A program made the position numbers and the translations under genes. Under the pieces are notes generated by a model that saw nothing but the letters and a program-made list of their open reading frames with translations, was not told the origin of the DNA and ran no database searches. DNA of 64,000 bases from Flavobacteriaceae bacterium MAR_2010_72 (GTDB lineage Bacteria; Bacteroidota; Bacteroidia; Flavobacteriales; Flavobacteriaceae): contig QXCW01000002.1 of NCBI GenBank assembly GCA_003550275.1, positions 1,674,001 through 1,738,000 of the forward strand, read 5' to 3'. This document shows, piece by piece, positions 1 to 10,663 of the stretch (within the stretch, counting starts at the first letter, position 1; each line of letters starts with the position of its first letter).

Positions 1-2789
1 AAAATACCACATACATCAATGAGAATGATGAATATTACTTCGAAGATTTCGCTATCAGTTCAAAGTTTTTAGACGATAAGCGTGTGATGGAAATCAACTC
101 TCCGGATATTGTTCAAGGAACAGTAAGTGGTAATTTTAAGTTTGAGGATATTGGTAAGCTTATAGAAAATTCAGTTGGTAGTATTTACACTAACTATGTT
201 CCCAACAAAATTGATAGTGACCAATACATGGACTTTAACTTTAAGATTTACAACAAAATCGTAGAAGTTTTCTATCCAGATATTGAACTTGGTGCAAATA
301 CCTCTATTAAAGGGCGTGTAGAAAGCGATGAAAAGGGATTCAAACTCACTTTTAATTCACCACAAATTAAGCTCTTTGATTATTTTGCAGACGACATTAA
401 AGTCAGTATTGATAATTCTAACCCTTTATTCAACACCTACATTCAAATTGATAGTTTAACAACCAAATACTACAATGTTTCAAAGTTTAATCTTATCAAT
501 GTTACTTTGAGAGATACCTTATTTATAAAATCTGAATTTAAAGCTGGAAACAATAATAAGGATGATTTTAATTTAAGCATGTATTATACAATCGATGAGA
601 ATAACAAATCGGTGGTTGGCTTTAGAAAATCAGACATCACATTTAAAGAAAATAAATGGTTTATTAATGAAGAACGTAATAAATCCAATAAAGTGGTTTT
701 CGACAGGTCATTTAAAGAATTTGACATCAGCAACATAGTAATGAATCATTATGAAGAAGAGATTGAACTTTCTGGAATTATTAGGGACTCAACCTATAAA
801 AAAGTAGAACTTAATTTTAAGGATGTTGATATGGAAAAAATCACCCCTAGAATAGACAGCCTTTCATTGGCAGGAAAAGTTAATGGTAAATTAGATATAC
901 TTCAACAAAATGGGGTGTATTTGCCAGCATCCAACGTCAATATTAGTGACTTCAAGGTAAACGACTATGAGTTGGGCCAATTGCAAGCTAACGTTACAGG
1001 AAATCAATCCTTAACAAATTATAAGGTAGATATATTACTAGAAAATAATAGTTTAAAATCCTTAATAGCTAAAGGAAATGTTGATGTGGGCTCAAATAAT
1101 CCTAGTATTGATGTTGATATCACATTTGAAGAGTTTTTGCTAAACCCGCTTAATCCCTTTGGAGAAGGAGTGATTACCAATATAAGAGGTCTAGTAACGG
1201 GTAATGCAACTGTTACCGGCAGTTTGAAAAACCCACAATTTAATGGAGACTTGCTGTTGGATAATGCGGGATTGACCATACCATACCTTAACGTGGACTA
1301 TAGTTTTGATTTTGATTCGGAAGTAATTTTAGAACAACAACGGTTCATATTTAATAGAGCGCAAATAACAGATTCAGAATATTTTTCAAAAGCAGAACTC
1401 AACGGATTTATTGAGCACAGAAACTTTTCCGATTGGAAGCTTAATTTAGATGTGGAAACTAATCGATTGCTGGTCTTAAATACAGATGACAATGAGGAAG
1501 CCCTGTATTACGGCACGGCGTTTATGAACGGAACTGCTTCATTAAAAGGACCAACGGATGAGTTGGTCATATCGGTTGATGGTAGTACGGCACAAGGTAC
1601 AGTCTTTAAAATTCCATTAAATGATTTCGAATCTTATGGTGATAACTCTTACATTCATTTTTTAAGCCCTGAAGAAAAGCAAGCAAGATTGAGAGGTGAA
1701 AAGATTATTGAAACCGATGTTAAAGGTTTAGAACTCAATTTTGATTTAATTGTTAATCCATATGCTGATATAGAGATTGTTATTGATCGCAATTCTGGAA
1801 GTACAATTCAGGGTTCTGGAAATGGTAACTTATTATTTGAAATTAACACCAATGGAAAATTCAGAATGTTTGGCGATTTTGCAGTTACTAAAGGGACCTA
1901 TAACTTCAAGTACGGTGGTCTTGTTGAAAAAGAATTAACTGTTGAACCTGGAGGAAGTATACGTTGGGAAGGTGACCCGTTAAGAGCTCAAATTGATTTG
2001 AAGGCGGTATATGAGACTCAAGCCAATCCATCGGTACTTTTAGACAATCCAATAAACAGGAGCATACCTGTTAGTGTTGAAATTAATCTTACAGGTCAAT
2101 TAGAACAGCCTGAACCCGATTTTACGTTTAAATTTCCTAATGTAAGTTCGACCATAAAATCAGAGTTAGATTATCGTTTAGAAACCAAAGAGAGTAGGGA
2201 GAATCAAGCTTTATATTTATTAGCAACGGGTTCATTTGCCAGTGAAATAAGTTTGGGTCAACAAGCTTATGGTACTATTGCCGATAGGGTAAATAGCCTA
2301 TTTAATAGCATACTTTCCAGCGGAAATGATAAAGTTCAATATAGTTTGAATCTTGAAGCAGGTGAAAGAACACCTGAATATCAAACAGACGATCGATTGG
2401 GATTAACCCTAAGTACAAAAATCAGTGATAGGGTTTTATTCAATGGTAAGGTAGGTGTCCCTATTGGAGGAGTTAATGAAACGGTGATTGCTGGGGATGC
2501 TGAAATCGCTATTCTGTTAAATGAAGACGGTACATTAACAGCTAAATTTTTTAATAGAGAAAACAACATTAGAAATTTCGGGGAAGAAATTGGATACACA
2601 CAAGGCGTCGGACTTTCATATAATGTAGAATTCGATTCCTTCAAAGAATTTCTGAAAATCATTTTCTCTGGTAAAAACCGAAAGAAAAAGAACCAACAAA
2701 ATGTAGACGGTAATGCCGAAAATTCTACCGATGAAAACTTGCCAGATTACATCAAATGGAAAGCAAAAAACAAAAATAAAGAGCAATAA
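1..2789 (+). CDS. tamB: TamB-like translocation/assembly module protein (5' end outside the window)
   Basis: The reading frame is open from base 3 and has no start here, so the N-terminus lies upstream. About 928 residues are visible. The protein is rich in beta strands with long repeats of alternating polar and hydrophobic residues, as expected for the AsmA/TamB beta-taco fold. The last 400 residues carry the DUF490/TamB C-terminal features: GSGNGNLLFEINTNGKF near window position 1810, the phrase KGTYNFKYGG, and a stretch ending in a basic Lys/Asn-rich tail. In Bacteroidota such proteins sit at the inner membrane, span the periplasm and work with an Omp85 partner in outer-membrane protein insertion or lipid transport. 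The partner gene is not in the window. The family call is firm; the physiological cargo is not known. Confidence 0.85.
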   Translation, partial: NTTYINENDEYYFEDFAISSKFLDDKRVMEINSPDIVQGTVSGNFKFEDIGKLIENSVGSIYTNYVPNKIDSDQYMDFNFKIYNKIVEVFYPDIELGANTSIKGRVESDEKGFKLTFNSPQIKLFDYFADDIKVSIDNSNPLFNTYIQIDSLTTKYYNVSKFNLINVTLRDTLFIKSEFKAGNNNKDDFNLSMYYTIDENNKSVVGFRKSDITFKENKWFINEERNKSNKVVFDRSFKEFDISNIVMNHYEEEIELSGIIRDSTYKKVELNFKDVDMEKITPRIDSLSLAGKVNGKLDILQQNGVYLPASNVNISDFKVNDYELGQLQANVTGNQSLTNYKVDILLENNSLKSLIAKGNVDVGSNNPSIDVDITFEEFLLNPLNPFGEGVITNIRGLVTGNATVTGSLKNPQFNGDLLLDNAGLTIPYLNVDYSFDFDSEVILEQQRFIFNRAQITDSEYFSKAELNGFIEHRNFSDWKLNLDVETNRLLVLNTDDNEEALYYGTAFMNGTASLKGPTDELVISVDGSTAQGTVFKIPLNDFESYGDNSYIHFLSPEEKQARLRGEKIIETDVKGLELNFDLIVNPYADIEIVIDRNSGSTIQGSGNGNLLFEINTNGKFRMFGDFAVTKGTYNFKYGGLVEKELTVEPGGSIRWEGDPLRAQIDLKAVYETQANPSVLLDNPINRSIPVSVEINLTGQLEQPEPDFTFKFPNVSSTIKSELDYRLETKESRENQALYLLATGSFASEISLGQQAYGTIADRVNSLFNSILSSGNDKVQYSLNLEAGERTPEYQTDDRLGLTLSTKISDRVLFNGKVGVPIGGVNETVIAGDAEIAILLNEDGTLTAKFFNRENNIRNFGEEIGYTQGVGLSYNVEFDSFKEFLKIIFSGKNRKKKNQQNVDGNAENSTDENLPDYIKWKAKNKNKEQ

Positions 2790-2926
2790 TCATTGAATAT
2801 TCATCTTAATTTTAAGGTTTTTATTAACGAAAACGTTTGAAGTTTTGTTAGCATCTAAATTATTCACAAATACTGCTCAAAATCTAGTTTTAGTTTATTA
2901 GTTTTACTTTTTCAAACTGAAAAATA

Positions 2927-4932
<2,006 letters not shown>

Positions 4933-4942
4933 CAAACAATTA

Positions 4943-4979
4943 AATGTTCATTGGTTATTGAATATAACCAATGAACATT
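4943..4979. repeat. Perfect 16-bp inverted repeat between gapA and the next gene
   Basis: The arms are AATGTTCATTGGTTAT (4943-4958) and its exact reverse complement (4964-4979), with a five-base loop. No T-run follows on either side (the next bases are atctcaagg), so it does not look like an ordinary intrinsic terminator. It would form a strong RNA hairpin between gapA and the kinase gene and may protect gapA mRNA or attenuate read-through. Confidence 0.7.
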
Positions 4980-4992
4980 ATCTCAAGGATTT

Positions 4993-5853
4993 ATGATTTT
5001 AATTGTAGATAGCGGCTCCACCAAATGTGATTGGATTGCTGTAGATAGTAATGGTAAACAGCTTCTCGAAAAAATAAGAACCCACGGGCTCAATCCTGCA
5101 ATTCTAAAAGAGAAAAAGCTAAAAAAAATAATCAACAAGAGTGATGAATTAATGCAAATTAAATCAGAAGTCACACACTTGTTTTTTTATGGCGCTGGAT
5201 GTGGTACAGAAAAGCCACGAACCATGTTAACCCACGTGCTTCAATTCATATTCTTAAATGCGTACGTTGAAGTAAAGGAAGACACTATGGCCGCCGTACG
5301 AGCGACACTTAATCAGGATAATGAAGCTGCAGTGGTATGTATTTTGGGAACCGGATCCAATTGTAGCTATTATGATGGAGAAATTCTGCACCAAAGGGTA
5401 AAGTCGTTAGGTTATACCTTAATGGATGAGGCCAGTGGAAACTATTACGGTAAAGAACTTATTCGCGATTATTATTTTAACCATATGCCCGAAGAAATAA
5501 GAGTTTCTTTTGCTAATCGTTATAATTTAGAACCCGATTTCATAAAATATAATCTTTATAAACAACCTAATCCTAATGCCTACTTAGCAACCTTTGCAGA
5601 GTTTATGTTTCTAAACAAGGATTCAGATTATATGAAGGCGCTCATAAAAAAAGGGATTAGACTTTTTGTGAAAAATATGATTCTTCAATATGCTGAAGAA
5701 ATAAAAACTGTTCCTGTTCATTTTGCAGGTTCGATAGCCTTCTTTGCTCAAAATGAAATCAAGGAAATTGCTCAAGAATACAAGTTTACAACAGGTAATT
5801 TCGAGCGACGACCAATTCAAGGTCTTGTATCTTACCACACTAAAGATTTATAA
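4993..5853 (+). CDS. BadF/BadG/BcrA/BcrD-type ATPase, N-acetylglucosamine-kinase-like
   Basis: This 286-residue protein is a sugar-kinase-fold (ASKHA) ATPase. The phosphate-1 motif DSGSTKCDW is at residues 6-14 and the adenosine-side motif LGTGSN follows mid-protein. The short single-copy form is typical of N-acetylglucosamine kinase-like members rather than of the activating subunits of benzoyl-CoA reductase, which carry an Fe-S cluster. The likely role is cytosolic phosphorylation of an amino sugar such as GlcNAc. It follows pfkA and gapA in the same direction, which suits a role in feeding sugars into glycolysis. The exact substrate cannot be read from the sequence. Confidence 0.8.
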   Translation: MILIVDSGSTKCDWIAVDSNGKQLLEKIRTHGLNPAILKEKKLKKIINKSDELMQIKSEVTHLFFYGAGCGTEKPRTMLTHVLQFIFLNAYVEVKEDTMAAVRATLNQDNEAAVVCILGTGSNCSYYDGEILHQRVKSLGYTLMDEASGNYYGKELIRDYYFNHMPEEIRVSFANRYNLEPDFIKYNLYKQPNPNAYLATFAEFMFLNKDSDYMKALIKKGIRLFVKNMILQYAEEIKTVPVHFAGSIAFFAQNEIKEIAQEYKFTTGNFERRPIQGLVSYHTKDL

Positions 5854-5860
5854 CACAAAA

Positions 5861-5894
5861 AAAGCATTAGAATCGATTCTAATGCTTTTTTTAT
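5861..5894. terminator. Bidirectional intrinsic terminator
   Basis: The arms AAAGCATTAGAATC and GATTCTAATGCTTT meet with almost no loop, with A-runs on the left and T-runs on the right. It lies between two converging genes and can stop transcription from both sides. Confidence 0.85.
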
Positions 5895-5909
5895 TCTTTG
5901 AATTGACTA

Positions 5910-6347
5910 TTAGGAAATCCATCCTTTGGAAATAGCTTTTTTTGAAAACCATAACAGTAGCAATGCAAATAAAATAATCATTGCTGTCATAGCTGCCGCT
6001 CCAGGACCGTAGATAGTTATTGAATCAATTACAAATAAATTGTAAATCATTTGTGCAATTACCGCTAAAAGTGATATTAAAAATAAATGGTATGCCCATT
6101 TTTTTCTTAAAAGTAACGCAATAGCACCAACAATACCGCCAAAAACAGCCAAAGCAAAAGCCGCTGTAACCCAAGATGGTGTGTTGGCCATAAGTTCTAG
6201 TTGTTCTGAAGTGTATTGCTCCCTAAAAGCATCTGTGTTGTAAGCCTGCCCCAAATATTGCATAACACCCATGCCATTCCAAATAAGGGCAATCACGCTA
6301 ACGATCCAATACCAAATAGGTGGTTTTGATGAAGAAATTGAAGTCAT
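5910..6347 (-). CDS. Small four-helix membrane protein (flavobacterial, unknown function)
   Basis: The product has 145 residues from the ATG at 6347; an in-frame TTG further upstream at 6380 would add eleven residues of non-coding character. It shows four hydrophobic segments: one around PPIWYWIVSVIALIWNG at the N-terminus, one starting WVTAAFALAVFGG, one around KKWAYHLFLISLLAV, and a last one near the C-terminus (AAMTAMIILFALLLLWF). Similar proteins are common in Flavobacteriaceae and are sometimes labelled sugar transporter without experimental support. It converges on the kinase gene across a shared terminator. No function is claimed. Confidence 0.75.
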   Translation of the reverse strand: MTSISSSKPPIWYWIVSVIALIWNGMGVMQYLGQAYNTDAFREQYTSEQLELMANTPSWVTAAFALAVFGGIVGAIALLLRKKWAYHLFLISLLAVIAQMIYNLFVIDSITIYGPGAAAMTAMIILFALLLLWFSKKAISKGWIS

Positions 6348-6442
6348 AAATTGAAAGTTAGTTAGTAAAAACGCTAACAATTTATGAAAATAAATACTAA
6401 TGATTCAAAAAAATAATGAAAACAGTAAGCTAAAAGAAGTAG

Positions 6443-6667
6443 TTAATCCTCAACAACATGCATAACAGGAGTCTTATTGACCCATTTACCATTCTTTGAT
6501 TCGCCTAGGATAATGACATCCTTTGTTAGCTCATACTCTTTAATGGTTCTTAACATTTGATCTTTAGTGTCTCTATGTATCTTTATACCTGTAGCCTTAC
6601 CTTTATTACGAATTTCTATGTAAAATCCGTCTCTAAATTTTATCGGTCTTGTTGGAGGTCTTCCCAT
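6443..6667 (-). CDS. Small basic conserved protein of unknown function
   Basis: From the ATG at 6667 the product has 74 residues and begins MGRPPTRPIKFRDGFYIEI. The frame stays open upstream, but that part is translated AT-rich leader without protein character, so the short form is preferred. The protein is rich in Lys and Arg and its predicted strand-strand-helix pattern recalls small nucleic-acid-binding proteins; the GRPP start is only weakly like an AT-hook. It diverges from corA, and the shared region holds two opposed -7-like elements (6734-6751). The function is not recognised. Confidence 0.7.
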   Translation of the reverse strand: MGRPPTRPIKFRDGFYIEIRNKGKATGIKIHRDTKDQMLRTIKEYELTKDVIILGESKNGKWVNKTPVMHVVED

Positions 6668-6733
6668 GGATAATTGTATTGAAATATTAAACTCGCATAT
6701 TACTGAAAATATATTCAAAATGCAAGTATTAAA

Positions 6734-6751
6734 TAAATTTGGGCAAATATA
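6734..6751. promoter_or_regulatory. Opposed -7 elements in an 18-bp near-palindrome between divergent genes
   Basis: TAAATTTG reads on the plus strand (6734-6741) and TATATTTG on the minus strand (6751-6744), both matching the Bacteroidota -7 consensus TAnnTTTG. They face each other across two bases. The plus element would give corA a leader of about 140 bases and the minus element a leader of about 70 bases. Transcription start sites are inferred. Confidence 0.35.
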
Positions 6752-6885
6752 GCTAATCATTATGCAAAAAGCGAAAACAGAATTATTGTTAAATCTTATG
6801 CCACAATTGAGCTTTACTATATAAAAAGTTTCTATTTTTATAAAAACACACAAAAATCTAGACCTTTCTTTAAAAGTGGATGTAA

Positions 6886-7956
6886 ATGAAAACAAAAAAG
6901 AAAAAAAAGTTATATAAAACTAGGAATCTTTCTCCTGGTACAATGGCTTATCGAGGTAAAAAACAGTCTGATATTACTTTTGTCGAAGTTATTTCATACA
7001 ACAAAGAGGATTATAAAAAATTTGATTCTAAAAGTGTTACTGACGCTTTCAATTTAGACATTCCTAGCCACATTACTTGGATCAACATTAACGGGCTTAA
7101 CAACTTACAAGAAATTGAAAAGTTAGGCACGCATTATAATTTGCATCCTTTAACTTTAGAAGATATTGTAAACACCAACCAAAGACCAAAGATAGAAGAG
7201 TTTGAAAACTACTTGTTTATTGTTTTTAAAATGGTCTATTATAAACAAGATGAAATTTTAAACTATGAACATGTTAGCATGGTGGTTGGAAAAAATTATG
7301 TCTTGACTTTTCAAGAGGCCGATGGCGATGTTTTTGATGATTTAAGAGAACGCATTTCTCATGGAAAAGGCAGAATTAGATCGTTGGCTTCAGACTATTT
7401 AATGTATACGATACTTGATGCCGTTGTCGACCAATATTTTTCGGTCATTGAAGCAAGTGGAGACCGTATTGAAGATTTAGAATCTGGTATTTTTAATGGC
7501 AGTGCTGAAAACAATGATACTCCAATTCGCATTCAAGAATTAAAATCAGAAATATTAAAAATTAGACGTTCAATACTTCCATTTCGTGAAGTGGTTAATA
7601 GGTTAGAAAAAATCGAGAGCGCCATTATTGACCCGAAAACAAATAGTTTTATAAGGGACTTGTATGACCACATTGTACAGGTAAGTGAATCTGTTGACCT
7701 ATACCGTGAAATGGTTTGGAGTTTAATGGATATGCACATGACCATAATTAGCAATAAAATGAATGAGGTTATGAAAGTCCTTACTATTATTGCAACGATC
7801 TTTATTCCGCTAACATTTATAGCTGGTATTTATGGGATGAATTTTGATAACATCCCAGAACTCCATTATGAATACAGTTATTACATCCTTTGGGGTATAA
7901 TGATCATTCTCTTCATTTTTATGTTAATTTATTTTAGAAGAAAGAAATGGCTTTAA
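6886..7956 (+). CDS. corA: Magnesium/cobalt transporter CorA
   Basis: This 356-residue protein is an inner-membrane Mg2+/Co2+ channel of the CorA family. The signature GMN is at residues 317-319 in the segment IAGIYGMNF, at the mouth of the pore helix. A second membrane helix (YYILWGIMIILFIFMLIYF) and a basic end (RRKKWL) follow, the standard two-helix C-terminal layout. The N-terminal 260 residues form the cytosolic metal-sensing domain. The family forms pentamers. It stands divergent from the small basic gene and ahead of a stress cluster (dps, mscS). Confidence 0.93.
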   Translation: MKTKKKKKLYKTRNLSPGTMAYRGKKQSDITFVEVISYNKEDYKKFDSKSVTDAFNLDIPSHITWININGLNNLQEIEKLGTHYNLHPLTLEDIVNTNQRPKIEEFENYLFIVFKMVYYKQDEILNYEHVSMVVGKNYVLTFQEADGDVFDDLRERISHGKGRIRSLASDYLMYTILDAVVDQYFSVIEASGDRIEDLESGIFNGSAENNDTPIRIQELKSEILKIRRSILPFREVVNRLEKIESAIIDPKTNSFIRDLYDHIVQVSESVDLYREMVWSLMDMHMTIISNKMNEVMKVLTIIATIFIPLTFIAGIYGMNFDNIPELHYEYSYYILWGIMIILFIFMLIYFRRKKWL

Positions 7957-8067
7957 CATAATTTATGTTAATAAAACTTTAAAATCGTTAAAGCCTGTTA
8001 AACCACTTGACATTTGTTCTGTAGTCCATAAGTTATATAGTGTAAAAACATAATAAAAACCTATATA

Positions 8068-8565
8068 ATGAGCTATTTGAACATGCAAGATGAAAAATTA
8101 TTACCCGTAGTGGTCGAACTTAATAAGTTACTGGCCAACTATCATATTTACTACCAAAAATTAAGAAACTTCCACTGGAATATTTTAGGCGAAAATTTCT
8201 TTGATCTTCATATAAAGTTTGAAGAATTATATACTGATGCCCGAACCAAAATCGATGAAATTGCAGAGCGTATTCTTACCTTAAGATACCACCCCATGAG
8301 TAATTTAAGCGATTATCTTAAAATTTCATCAATCAACGAAGTTTCACCATTGCAGTCAGATAAAGAAATGGTCAACGAAATTATAAATGACCATAAATTG
8401 CTTTTGGAACAGATGAAACTTGTTATCGATAAATCCGAACCAGCTTCAGATGAAGGTACAATGGATTTAATTGGCGCTTACATTAGAGAATTGGAAAAAG
8501 CCAGTTGGATGCTTAATGCCTGGACTAAAGATTCAAAAGATAAATTAAAGAGTAGTGTTATGTAA
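8068..8565 (+). CDS. dps: Dps-family DNA-binding ferritin-like protein
   Basis: The 165-residue product belongs to the Dps/ferritin-like family that stores iron and protects DNA from peroxide damage as a cytosolic dodecamer. The inter-subunit ferroxidase ligands are recognisable: His36 in NFHW, His48, Asp63 and Glu67, spaced 12, 15 and 4 residues apart as in Listeria Dps. The start codon lies directly before the N-terminal helix. The next gene, mscS-like, begins 61 bases later in the same direction, so the pair may form a stress-response unit. DNA binding is not certain because the N-terminal tail is short and not strongly basic. Confidence 0.9.
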   Translation: MSYLNMQDEKLLPVVVELNKLLANYHIYYQKLRNFHWNILGENFFDLHIKFEELYTDARTKIDEIAERILTLRYHPMSNLSDYLKISSINEVSPLQSDKEMVNEIINDHKLLLEQMKLVIDKSEPASDEGTMDLIGAYIRELEKASWMLNAWTKDSKDKLKSSVM

Positions 8566-8626
8566 GTTCGTTTTTAATTTTCAATTCAAAATAACAAACA
8601 CAAACATTAACCTTTAATAAAATAAA

Positions 8627-9532
8627 ATGAAAGAACAATTAAATACCGCATTTGGAAACCTAATAGAAAAACTGCAAGGCTGGTTGAACGCAATCGTTGA
8701 AAGCTTACCAAATTTTGTTTTAGCATTAATCGTACTCGTAAGTGCGTTCTTTGTTGCACGATATGTTAACCGACTTGTAAATACGCTGGTTGATAAAAAA
8801 GTAGAACAAAAAAGTATAAGTAATATCATTGCAAAAATTTCAGCAGTTTTAGTTGTCCTTTTTGGTCTGTTTTTAGCTTTGGGAATTCTAAATTTGAATC
8901 AAGCACTAACATCCTTATTAACAGGTGCTGGAGTTGCCGGTTTAGTTGTTGGTTTGGCCTTACAGGGTACATTGTCTAACACGGTGTCTGGAATTGTTCT
9001 ATCCTTCAGAGATAAGATTAGAATTGGCAATTGGGTAGAAACCAATGGCTATGAAGGTGAGGTCCTGGATATTAATCTCAAAAATTTCATTCTTAAGGAA
9101 GCCGATAACAATATTGTGATTATTCCAAATAAAACAATTTTGGAAAACCCTCTCAAAAACTATTCTTTAACTACAAAAATGCGTGTCAAGGTTGAATGTG
9201 GCGTAGGCTATGAATCTGATCTTGAATTTGTAGAACGATTGACCAAGGAAACGCTTGCAAAATCATTTAAGGAATTAGAAAGTAAAGATAGTGTAGAATT
9301 CTTCTTTACTGAATTTGGAGGAAGCTCCATAAACTTTATGGCAAGATTTTGGATTGAAGGCGAAAGTTCAATCGAAATATTAAGAGCCAGAAATAAAGCT
9401 ATCATTGAAATCAAAAAAGCCTTTGATAAAGAAAATATCAACATTCCTTTCCCTATCAGAACACTACAGTTCGATAATAAACTAGCTTTAGATACGCCTG
9501 CTGAACTAGAACAGCAAATCTCTAAAAACTAG
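8627..9532 (+). CDS. mscS: Small-conductance mechanosensitive channel (MscS family)
   Basis: The 301-residue product is an inner-membrane osmotic safety valve of the MscS type. Three membrane helices are visible: FVLALIVLVSAFFVARYV, ISAVLVVLFGLFLALGIL and the pore-lining TM3 with its Gly/Ala-rich pattern GAGVAGLVVGLALQGTLSN at about residues 104-122. The MscS beta domain follows with the segment IRIGNWVETNGYEGEV, and then an alpha-beta C-terminal cage. The length and layout match E. coli MscS (286 residues). It follows dps and precedes two small envelope genes. Confidence 0.93.
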   Translation: MKEQLNTAFGNLIEKLQGWLNAIVESLPNFVLALIVLVSAFFVARYVNRLVNTLVDKKVEQKSISNIIAKISAVLVVLFGLFLALGILNLNQALTSLLTGAGVAGLVVGLALQGTLSNTVSGIVLSFRDKIRIGNWVETNGYEGEVLDINLKNFILKEADNNIVIIPNKTILENPLKNYSLTTKMRVKVECGVGYESDLEFVERLTKETLAKSFKELESKDSVEFFFTEFGGSSINFMARFWIEGESSIEILRARNKAIIEIKKAFDKENINIPFPIRTLQFDNKLALDTPAELEQQISKN

Positions 9533-9582
9533 AGTGGTTTTATTCCCATTAAAACTTTTCACAAATTTTAAAACACATACAC

Positions 9583-9744
9583 ATGTTACGTTGGACTATC
9601 ATTTTTATAGTTATTGCAATCATTGCCGGGATATTGGGCTTTGGAGGAATAGCTGGAGCAGCAACTGGAATTGCTAAAATCTTCTTTTTCATTTTCATAG
9701 TATTATTCATACTATCATTGATAAGAGGAGGATTAAAAAAATAA
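9583..9744 (+). CDS. DUF1328 small membrane protein (YtjA-like)
   Basis: This 53-residue product starts [20 protein letters not shown] and has two hydrophobic segments joined by a Gly/Ala turn ([15 protein letters not shown]), ending RGGLKK. This is the layout of the DUF1328/YtjA family, which is common in Proteobacteria and Bacteroidota and often near stress genes. The function of the family is not established. It lies 50 bases after mscS and 34 bases before a small lipoprotein gene in the same direction, probably in one transcript. Confidence 0.85.
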   Translation: MLRWTIIFIVIAIIAGILGFGGIAGAATGIAKIFFFIFIVLFILSLIRGGLKK

Positions 9745-9778
9745 AAATTAAATCATTAACAATTAAAAATTTAAAATC

Positions 9779-10003
9779 ATGAAAAAATTAATAATAGCAT
9801 TCGTTTTAGTATTCACGGTTTCAACTGCCTTTACAAGTTGTAGAGACCAAAAGTCTTCAGAAGAAAAAATTGAAGAAGCAATGGATGACGTGAGCGATGA
9901 AATAGAAAATGCTGCTGATGACGTTAAAGACGCAGCAGAAGATTTAAAAGATGAGATTGAAGAAGCTGCTGAAGAGGCAGTAGACACCATCAATAATCAC
10001 TAA
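9779..10003 (+). CDS. Small acidic lipoprotein
   Basis: The 74-residue precursor has a lipoprotein signal with the lipobox TSC at Cys21. The mature part of about 54 residues is almost entirely Glu, Asp, Lys and Ala in heptad-like repeats (EIENAADDVKDAAEDLKDEI), predicting one long amphipathic helix. Such proteins resemble the YtxH/late-embryogenesis-type stress proteins in composition. The likely place is the periplasmic face of the inner or outer membrane. It follows the DUF1328 gene by 34 bases. No specific function is claimed. Confidence 0.8.
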   Translation: MKKLIIAFVLVFTVSTAFTSCRDQKSSEEKIEEAMDDVSDEIENAADDVKDAAEDLKDEIEEAAEEAVDTINNH

Positions 10004-10041
10004 TAAATACAAAATAGAAGTTTAACCTTAAAATACAAATA

Positions 10042-10587
10042 ATGAAATATTTAATATATATCTGTTCTTTCCTAATGTTTACAGGACTTTATGCACAAGA
10101 AAAGCCTGTTGACAAAATGAAAGAAACCAAAGTAAAAACAACAAAAACAAAAAAAGATGGCAAAGTAGTTGAAAACAAAGTCAAAGTGATTACAACTACC
10201 GAGCAAAAGGTGACAACAGATCCAAAATTGAAGGATCAAAGAGACTCACCTAGAATTAAATCACCTATTAAGGTTACAGAGCAAGTAGTAATTGACAATG
10301 ACAAAGACCCTTTTTATGATAAAATGAATAAAACGGTTTATTATAAAAATGAAGACAATCCGTTTGCTTTTAAAACAAGTACACAAGGATTCATCATTTC
10401 GTCATCCGATAATCCAAACTATGCTACGGCACGACGTTTGATTACTAAAAATTACTATCTGTTAACTACCGATACCAATTATGGTGTAGGGTATTTTGAT
10501 GGGGAAGGAAATTTTGTTTATGAATATTTTGACGAAGAAGAAGGCAAAATTGTTGTCAGAACCTTCTCATCATCTGATTCTGAATAG
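10042..10587 (+). CDS. Exported protein of unknown function
   Basis: The 181-residue product starts with a signal peptide that probably ends after GLYA at residue 18. A Lys/Thr-rich linker (residues 25-75, with repeated KTTKTKK-type segments) precedes a C-terminal domain with conserved-looking aromatic residues (VGYFDGEGNFVYEYF). The C-terminal phrase resembles a WG-repeat-like strand but only one copy is present. It follows the lipoprotein gene by 38 bases and is followed by a strong terminator, which suggests that it is the last gene of the mscS transcript. Not recognised beyond this. Confidence 0.75.
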   Translation: MKYLIYICSFLMFTGLYAQEKPVDKMKETKVKTTKTKKDGKVVENKVKVITTTEQKVTTDPKLKDQRDSPRIKSPIKVTEQVVIDNDKDPFYDKMNKTVYYKNEDNPFAFKTSTQGFIISSSDNPNYATARRLITKNYYLLTTDTNYGVGYFDGEGNFVYEYFDEEEGKIVVRTFSSSDSE

Positions 10588-10607
10588 TAAATCATAAAGT
10601 TTATGTA

Positions 10608-10636
10608 AAAGCCCTAACTCTTTAGGGCTTTTTTGT
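10608..10636 (+). terminator. Intrinsic terminator
   Basis: The arms AAAGCCCTAA and TTAGGGCTTT with a four-base loop are followed by a run of T. It ends the transcript that includes the gene at 10042. Confidence 0.85.
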
Positions 10637-10663
10637 ATTTTAGAGTCAACCAAAAGAGGAAAA

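Noticed and set aside
5623-5935. Short frames around the end of the BadF-type kinase gene
   Set aside because: They overlap a gene with clear family motifs and cross the bidirectional terminator.
9763-9993. 76-residue Ser/Ala-rich minus-strand frame opposite the acidic lipoprotein
   Set aside because: It is the antisense of a Glu/Asp/Ala repeat, which always yields Ser/Ala/Phe-rich translation.
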